NCBI GenBank assembly: GCA_945878515.1
Contig: CAMCTL010000178.1
Coordinates: 1-6,619 of the forward strand
Length of the DNA: 6,619 bases
DNA from: Flavobacterium psychrophilum
GTDB taxonomy: Bacteria > Bacteroidota > Bacteroidia > Flavobacteriales > Flavobacteriaceae
Direction of reading: 5' to 3'
Position numbers and translations under genes: made by a program. The stretch's first letter is position 1. Every line of letters starts with the position of its first letter. Below are positions 1 through 3,687 of the stretch, in pieces. The notes beneath the pieces are model-generated. The model searched no databases, was not told where the DNA came from, and saw nothing but the letters and a program-made list of their open reading frames with translations.

Positions 1-1748
1 ATTTCCAATTCGAAAGTTTCGTCTAGTTCTGGACAAACGTATTTATTTTCAATAGCCAATTGAGTGAAAGAACACAAGCAATCCAATTGCGCTACCAAGT
101 TGGCATTCATTTGAACTGGCTTGATGTAAGTGGCAATCCAACTGACCAATTGTTCGAATAACTCGACTTCTATTTTATGGATTTTTTCTTCGGCACCAAG
201 TATTTTCGTTTCGTATTCTTTTAATTCCTCTGTGATATAACGTTCTGCATTGACTAAGGTTTGTTTTCGAATCCATTCCGATGGCACTTTATCTTTGTGC
301 ATATTTCGGACTTCGATATAATATCCAAAAACATTATTAAAGGAAATTTTTAAGGACGAAATCCCTGTTGCTTGTGATTCTCGTTTTTCGATTCCTTCGA
401 GAAATTCTTTTCCAGATGTAGAAATCGCACGCAAATCATCTAATTCTTCGTGGATTCCTTTTGCAATCGCATTTCCTTTTGCAATCGCCACAGGAGCATC
501 TTGGTTTAAAACCGTTTTGATTTTTTCGCGCAACAAATCGCAACTGTGTAGGCTGTCGCCAATGATTTTGACGGCATCTTGTGGACTTCCTAACGCCAAA
601 GTTTTTATTGGAATTATTGCATCTAATGATTCTTTTAAATAAACAACTTCGCGAGGAGATACTTTTCCGGCAGCAATTTTCGAAATCAAACGTTCCAAAT
701 CGGATATTTGCTTGATTTGACTTTGGATGTTTTTTAAGATATTTTGATTTTCTTTCAAATAAGAAACCACTTGATGACGGCTTCGCACTTTATTGGAATC
801 TTTCAACGGCAATGCCAACCAACGTTTTAACAAACGACCACCCATTGGCGAAAGCGTTTTATCAATAACATCGAGAAGTGTGACCGCATTGGGATTGTAA
901 CTATGGTATAATTCGAGATTGCGAATTGTAAAACGATCCATCCAAACATAAGCATCTTCGGCAATACGTTGAATCGAAGTAATATGTTGTACTTTATTGT
1001 GTTGCGTTTCTGATAAATAATATAAAATTGCGCCGGCAGCAATAATACCTTCTTTTAATTCTTCTATCCCAAAACCTTTCAAGGAAATGGTTTGAAAATG
1101 CTTGGTTAATGTTTCGAAAGCGTAATCTTCTTTATAAATCCAGTCTTCTAGATAAAAACAATGATAATCCTCGCCAAAAGTTTCCCGGAAATCAATTTTA
1201 TTATTTTTCGGAATTAAAATTTCACTTGGATTAAAATTTTGTAACAGTTTATCAACGTATTCAGCATTGCCTTGCGCTGTGAGAAATTCGCCTGTAGAGA
1301 CGTCTAAAAATGAAATCCCCAAAGACTTATTAGCAAAATAAATGGCCGCCAAGAAATTGTTGGTCTTCGATTGCAAAACCTCATCATTCATAGAAACGCC
1401 CGGAGTTATTAATTCTGTAACGCCGCGTTTAACGATGGTTTTGGTCATTTTTGGGTCTTCGAGTTGGTCGCAAATTGCTACACGAAGTCCTGCTTTGACC
1501 AATTTTGGCAAATAAGTATTCAAAGAATGATGCGGAAAACCAGCCAAAGCCGTTTCAGTTTCGGAACCTGCACCTCTTTTGGTTAATACTATTCCTAGAA
1601 TTTTTGAAGCGCGAACCGCATCTTCGCCAAAAGTTTCATAAAAATCGCCCACTCTAAACAATAAACAAGCATCGGGATATTTCCTTTTGATTTCGTTATA
1701 TTGCTTCATTAAAGGTGTTTCCTTAATCAATTTCTCTTTTGATGACAA
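1..1748 (-). CDS. mutS: DNA mismatch repair protein MutS (N-terminal part, cut by window edge)
   Basis: MutS recognises base mismatches and small loops in newly replicated DNA and recruits MutL. About 582 codons are visible, uninterrupted, out of roughly 850-870 usual for the family. The mismatch-wedge motif GDFYETF lies at residues 34-40; Phe36 and Glu38 fall at exactly the E. coli MutS positions. Other family blocks are LTKRGAG, PHHSLNTYL and VAICDQLEDP in domain I, then the connector, the lever helices (MGGRLLKRWLALPL) and the clamp region (FGYYIEVRN, NAERYITEELKEYE). The frame leaves the window at CPELDETFELE, just before the ATPase domain, so the Walker A/B motifs are not in view. The start is taken as TTG at 1748: no ATG or GTG lies in frame between it and the stop at 1782-1784. 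The next start, ATG at 1709, would remove the conserved ETPL segment. It is transcribed divergently from the DUF1573 gene. Identity is near certain; the start is probable. Confidence 0.96.
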   Translation of the reverse strand, partial: MSSKEKLIKETPLMKQYNEIKRKYPDACLLFRVGDFYETFGEDAVRASKILGIVLTKRGAGSETETALAGFPHHSLNTYLPKLVKAGLRVAICDQLEDPKMTKTIVKRGVTELITPGVSMNDEVLQSKTNNFLAAIYFANKSLGISFLDVSTGEFLTAQGNAEYVDKLLQNFNPSEILIPKNNKIDFRETFGEDYHCFYLEDWIYKEDYAFETLTKHFQTISLKGFGIEELKEGIIAAGAILYYLSETQHNKVQHITSIQRIAEDAYVWMDRFTIRNLELYHSYNPNAVTLLDVIDKTLSPMGGRLLKRWLALPLKDSNKVRSRHQVVSYLKENQNILKNIQSQIKQISDLERLISKIAAGKVSPREVVYLKESLDAIIPIKTLALGSPQDAVKIIGDSLHSCDLLREKIKTVLNQDAPVAIAKGNAIAKGIHEELDDLRAISTSGKEFLEGIEKRESQATGISSLKISFNNVFGYYIEVRNMHKDKVPSEWIRKQTLVNAERYITEELKEYETKILGAEEKIHKIEVELFEQLVSWIATYIKPVQMNANLVAQLDCLCSFTQLAIENKYVCPELDETFELE

Positions 1749-1898
1749 AATGTATTCTTTAAAATTTATTAGAAAGCGAATTTATATATTTTACAGCGAA
1801 TTATGGTCACTTCAAAAATTAAATTTTTTTTAAGAAAATTTATGGTCTGAATTTCGATTTTTTATATAAATTTGTACAACAATTTTAAATTATTTATA
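1749..1898. promoter_or_regulatory. Divergent intergenic region between mutS and the DUF1573 gene
   Basis: This 150-bp, very AT-rich gap separates two genes pointing away from each other, so it must hold both promoters. The rightward one has a clear -7 box, listed separately. For mutS only imperfect matches to the Bacteroidota -7 box are visible on the minus strand: a TAATTTTTG-like stretch near 1812-1822, and TACATTTTG, which runs into the TTG start codon itself. No Shine-Dalgarno sequence is seen before either start, as is usual in Flavobacteriia. No operator-like palindrome was recognised. Confidence 0.5.
1867..1874 (+). promoter_or_regulatory. Probable -7 promoter box (TAAATTTG) of the DUF1573 gene
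   Basis: TAAATTTG matches the Bacteroidota primary-sigma -7 consensus TAnnTTTG exactly. It sits 24 bases before the ATG at 1899, leaving room for a short leader. No clean TTTG -33 element is visible about 20 bases upstream, so the assignment rests on the -7 box and its placement. The final TTG of the box is in frame with the gene and could be mistaken for a start codon; its role as a promoter element makes that unlikely. Confidence 0.6.
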
Positions 1899-2375
1899 AT
1901 GAAAAAAATTATCGCACTTTCAATAGCTCTTTTGGCATTTACATTTTCTAATGCTCAAGAAACTGCAAAAATTAAAAAACCTGCAAAAAAAGTAGCTCCG
2001 AAAACTACAAAATTAACCAAAGCTGCTTTGCCTAAAGTTGATGGAGCAGGAATGGTTTTCGAGTCTGAAACAATCGATTATGGCACTGTTGCTGCCAACT
2101 CAGACGGTCAAAGAGAATTTGTTTTTATTAATAACGGAAACAAACCTTTGATTATTACAAACGCTCAAGGTTCTTGTGGATGCACAGTTCCAACTTATTC
2201 AAAAGAGCCAATTGCTCCGGGTGCAAAAGGCGTTATAGGTGTAAAATATGATACCTCAAGAGCTGGACAACCTTTTACAAAAACAGTTACAATTACATCA
2301 AATGCCGCAGGTTCTCCAACTAAAACACTTACTATAAAAGGTACTGTGCTTGCTGCTGAAACTCAAAAAAGCTAA
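1899..2375 (+). CDS. Secreted DUF1573 domain protein
   Basis: A 158-residue exported protein of unknown function. Residues 1-20 form a signal peptide: MKK, a hydrophobic core (IIALSIALLAFTF), then SNAQ with probable cleavage after Ala19 or Gln20. No lipobox cysteine is present, so it is expected in the periplasm or outside the cell. Residues 22-46 are a Lys/Ala/Pro/Thr-rich basic linker. Residues 52-150 match DUF1573, an Ig-like beta-sandwich related to the ASPM-SPD-2-Hydin fold and very common in Bacteroidota: FESETIDYGTV, then FVFINNGNKPLIITNAQGSC, the family Cys-Gly-Cys at residues 93-95, IAPGAKGVIGVKYDTS and a final TLTIKGTV strand. The ATG at 1899 is preferred to the in-frame TTG at 1872, which lies in the promoter box and would put nine residues before the signal peptide. 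A terminator follows 20 bases after the stop, so it is probably monocistronic. The family is clear; the function is not known. Confidence 0.93.
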   Translation: MKKIIALSIALLAFTFSNAQETAKIKKPAKKVAPKTTKLTKAALPKVDGAGMVFESETIDYGTVAANSDGQREFVFINNGNKPLIITNAQGSCGCTVPTYSKEPIAPGAKGVIGVKYDTSRAGQPFTKTVTITSNAAGSPTKTLTIKGTVLAAETQKS

Positions 2376-2395
2376 ATTTAAATTTATTATTCTTT

Positions 2396-2427
2396 AAAAG
2401 CTTCCTCAATTTGGAAGCTTTTTTTTT
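2396..2427 (+). terminator. Rho-independent terminator after the DUF1573 gene
   Basis: A perfect 10-bp stem, AAAAGCTTCC (2396-2405) with GGAAGCTTTT (2413-2422), encloses a 7-base loop. A run of nine T residues spans 2419-2427. It begins 20 bases after the DUF1573 stop and ends 18 bases before the methyltransferase start. The next gene must therefore rely on read-through or on a promoter overlapping this hairpin. Confidence 0.93.
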
Positions 2428-2445
2428 ATATTCATATCATTACTT

Positions 2446-2982
2446 ATGCGAAAGCTTGAAAACAGTGAACTCGATCGTAAATCTATTAAAGATTTTAAGC
2501 AATCCGAAAAGACTCCAATCATCGTTATTTTAGATGACATTAGGAGTTTGCACAATATTGGTTCCGTATTTAGGACCGCCGATGCTTTCCTGATTGAAAA
2601 AATTGTTTTGTGCGGCATCACTGCCACTCCTCCAAACAAAGAAATTCACAAAACTGCTCTTGGCGCAACTGAAACAGTGGCGTGGGAACATGCTAAAAGC
2701 GTATTAGAAGTTATCGAAAATTTGAAAAAAGATGGTGTTACGGTACTTGCGATTGAACAAGTGGAAAGTGCCATATTTCTTCAAGATTTTAATGTGGAGA
2801 AAGACAAAAAATACGCTTTGGTTTTTGGCAATGAAGTATTTGGTGTATCACAAGAAGCAGTTGCCATTTGCGATGGCTGTATCGAAATTCCGCAGTTGGG
2901 GACAAAACACTCTTTAAATATTTCGGTAAGTGCTGGGATTGTAGTTTGGGATTTATTCAAAAAAATGAAATGGCAAAAGTGA
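2446..2982 (+). CDS. SpoU/TrmH-family RNA 2'-O-ribose methyltransferase
   Basis: A 178-residue SPOUT-class methyltransferase that transfers a methyl group from S-adenosylmethionine to a ribose 2'-OH in tRNA or rRNA. The three family motifs are present in order. Motif 1 is LHNIGSVFRTADAF at residues 35-48, with the catalytic-type Arg43. Motif 2 is YALVFGNEVFGVSQE at 123-137, holding the Asn-Glu pair. Motif 3 is IEIPQLGTKHSLNISVSAGI at 146-165, which forms the knotted cofactor site with the Ser-Leu-Asn signature. The protein is essentially the bare catalytic domain: there is no N-terminal L30e-like substrate-binding domain as in RlmB, nor the C-terminal extension of TrmH. The exact substrate therefore cannot be read from the sequence, and no symbol is given. 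The start codon lies only 18 bases after the preceding terminator and has no Shine-Dalgarno sequence. Family assignment is firm; tRNA versus rRNA as target is open. Confidence 0.93.
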   Translation: MRKLENSELDRKSIKDFKQSEKTPIIVILDDIRSLHNIGSVFRTADAFLIEKIVLCGITATPPNKEIHKTALGATETVAWEHAKSVLEVIENLKKDGVTVLAIEQVESAIFLQDFNVEKDKKYALVFGNEVFGVSQEAVAICDGCIEIPQLGTKHSLNISVSAGIVVWDLFKKMKWQK

Positions 2983-2991
2983 TTTGTTTTA

Positions 2992-3188
2992 AAACCTGAG
3001 TCCGATCGTTAAATGATTGATTTATAAAGAGATTTGAATTCCTGCAAGGTTTTTAAAACCTTGTAGGTGTATTTGCTTTTATAGAAATACCTACAAGGTC
3101 TAAAAAAAAGACCTTGCAGGAGAATCTAAAATATTTAAGTGCTTAAAATACAGTCGATTAAATTTTAATCATAATCGAACTCAGGTTT
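2992..3188. repeat. Nested inverted-repeat element (REP- or MITE-like) downstream of the methyltransferase
   Basis: Outer arms AAACCTGAGTCCGAT (2992-3006) and ATCGAACTCAGGTTT (3174-3188) are inverted copies matching at 14 of 15 positions, enclosing about 165 bp. Inside lies a palindromic block (3041-3120) and a short palindrome around GATTAAATTTTAATC (3156-3170). The element starts ten bases after the methyltransferase stop and has no coding capacity. It could be a miniature mobile element, an intergenic palindromic repeat family, or a fold that also stops transcription. No target-site duplication was confirmed. Confidence 0.55.
3041..3120. repeat. Palindromic block with two hairpins sharing CCTGCAAGGT-type arms
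   Basis: The left hairpin pairs CCTGCAAGGT (3041-3050) with ACCTTGTAGG (3058-3067), with one G-U wobble. The right hairpin pairs CCTACAAGGTC (3090-3100) with GACCTTGCAGG (3110-3120), also with one wobble, around an A-rich loop. The arms can also pair across the block: 3041-3050 is a perfect inverted copy of 3111-3120, and ACCTTGTAGGT (3058-3068) is the reverse complement of 3089-3099. The block can thus form two small hairpins or one long one. From memory, similar CCTGCAAGGT/ACCTTGTAGG palindromes recur between genes in Flavobacterium genomes; this was not checked. Confidence 0.75.
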
Positions 3189-3687
3189 AAAAATTTAAAA
3201 AACCAACATATTCATGAAATGACATACACTGATTTGTACAGATGGTGTTGATTATTTTATTTTTCCTTTCGAATTCCACTTATGCCTTCGAACTTAGAGT
3301 CATTACCTCAAATCCATATCGTACTACCTCATAATCTATGCGAATATTGTAGCAACAGTTAGCATAACTTTACATCTTTGCTTTTAAATCAGTCTTTTGC
3401 ATGGCAGTCTTTCACTTTGTATAGTTTTTATATAGGTGAATTTTTAGGAATGACTAATCTTTATTGACTTAATTTGGAAAAATTTAAAAATAGTATTAAA
3501 ATATTCTGAAAAATAAGCTAAGGACTATAAAAATTTAAATAATTCTGAAAATAATTTTTTATTCGTATTTTTTGTTTTTAAAGATGCAAGCCACAATTAA
3601 GTTTTTGTTCAATAAATTCTAGTTTTCTAAACTCAAATTAGATCACCATAGTTCTTAAAATCACCTTCCTTTTGAAAAATAAATCAA
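3189..3687. other. AT-rich non-coding stretch before the surface-protein gene
   Basis: About 500 bp with frequent stops in all frames read and no recognisable RNA gene. It must hold the promoter of the gene starting at 3688, but no clean TAnnTTTG box at a convincing distance was found; TCACTTTG near 3413-3420 is a 7-of-8 match but lies about 270 bases upstream. A weak direct repeat, ATTCTGAAAAATAA (3503-3516) and ATTCTGAAAATAA (3542-3554), is spaced about 39 bases apart. It may be a long leader or decayed sequence. Confidence 0.5.

Noticed and set aside
827..1042. 71-codon minus-strand frame inside mutS
   Set aside because: It is a different reading frame of the same strand as mutS, which reads continuously here with family motifs.
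1872..1898. TTG at 1872 as the start of the DUF1573 gene
   Set aside because: It is the end of the TAAATTTG promoter box and would place nine residues before a typical MKK signal peptide; ATG 1899 gives a normal start.
2406..2639. 77-codon minus-strand frame and the 61-codon plus frame (2732-2917) over the methyltransferase
   Set aside because: Both overlap the confidently identified SPOUT methyltransferase frame and show no domain features; the first also covers the terminator.
2992..3188. Complete insertion sequence
   Set aside because: Terminal inverted repeats are present, but there is no transposase or room for one, and no clear target-site duplication; only a MITE- or REP-like label is justified.
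3189..3687. Possible small gene or structured RNA in the long gap
   Set aside because: Reading frames are closed by frequent stops on both strands, and no conserved RNA features or strong hairpin were recognised by eye.
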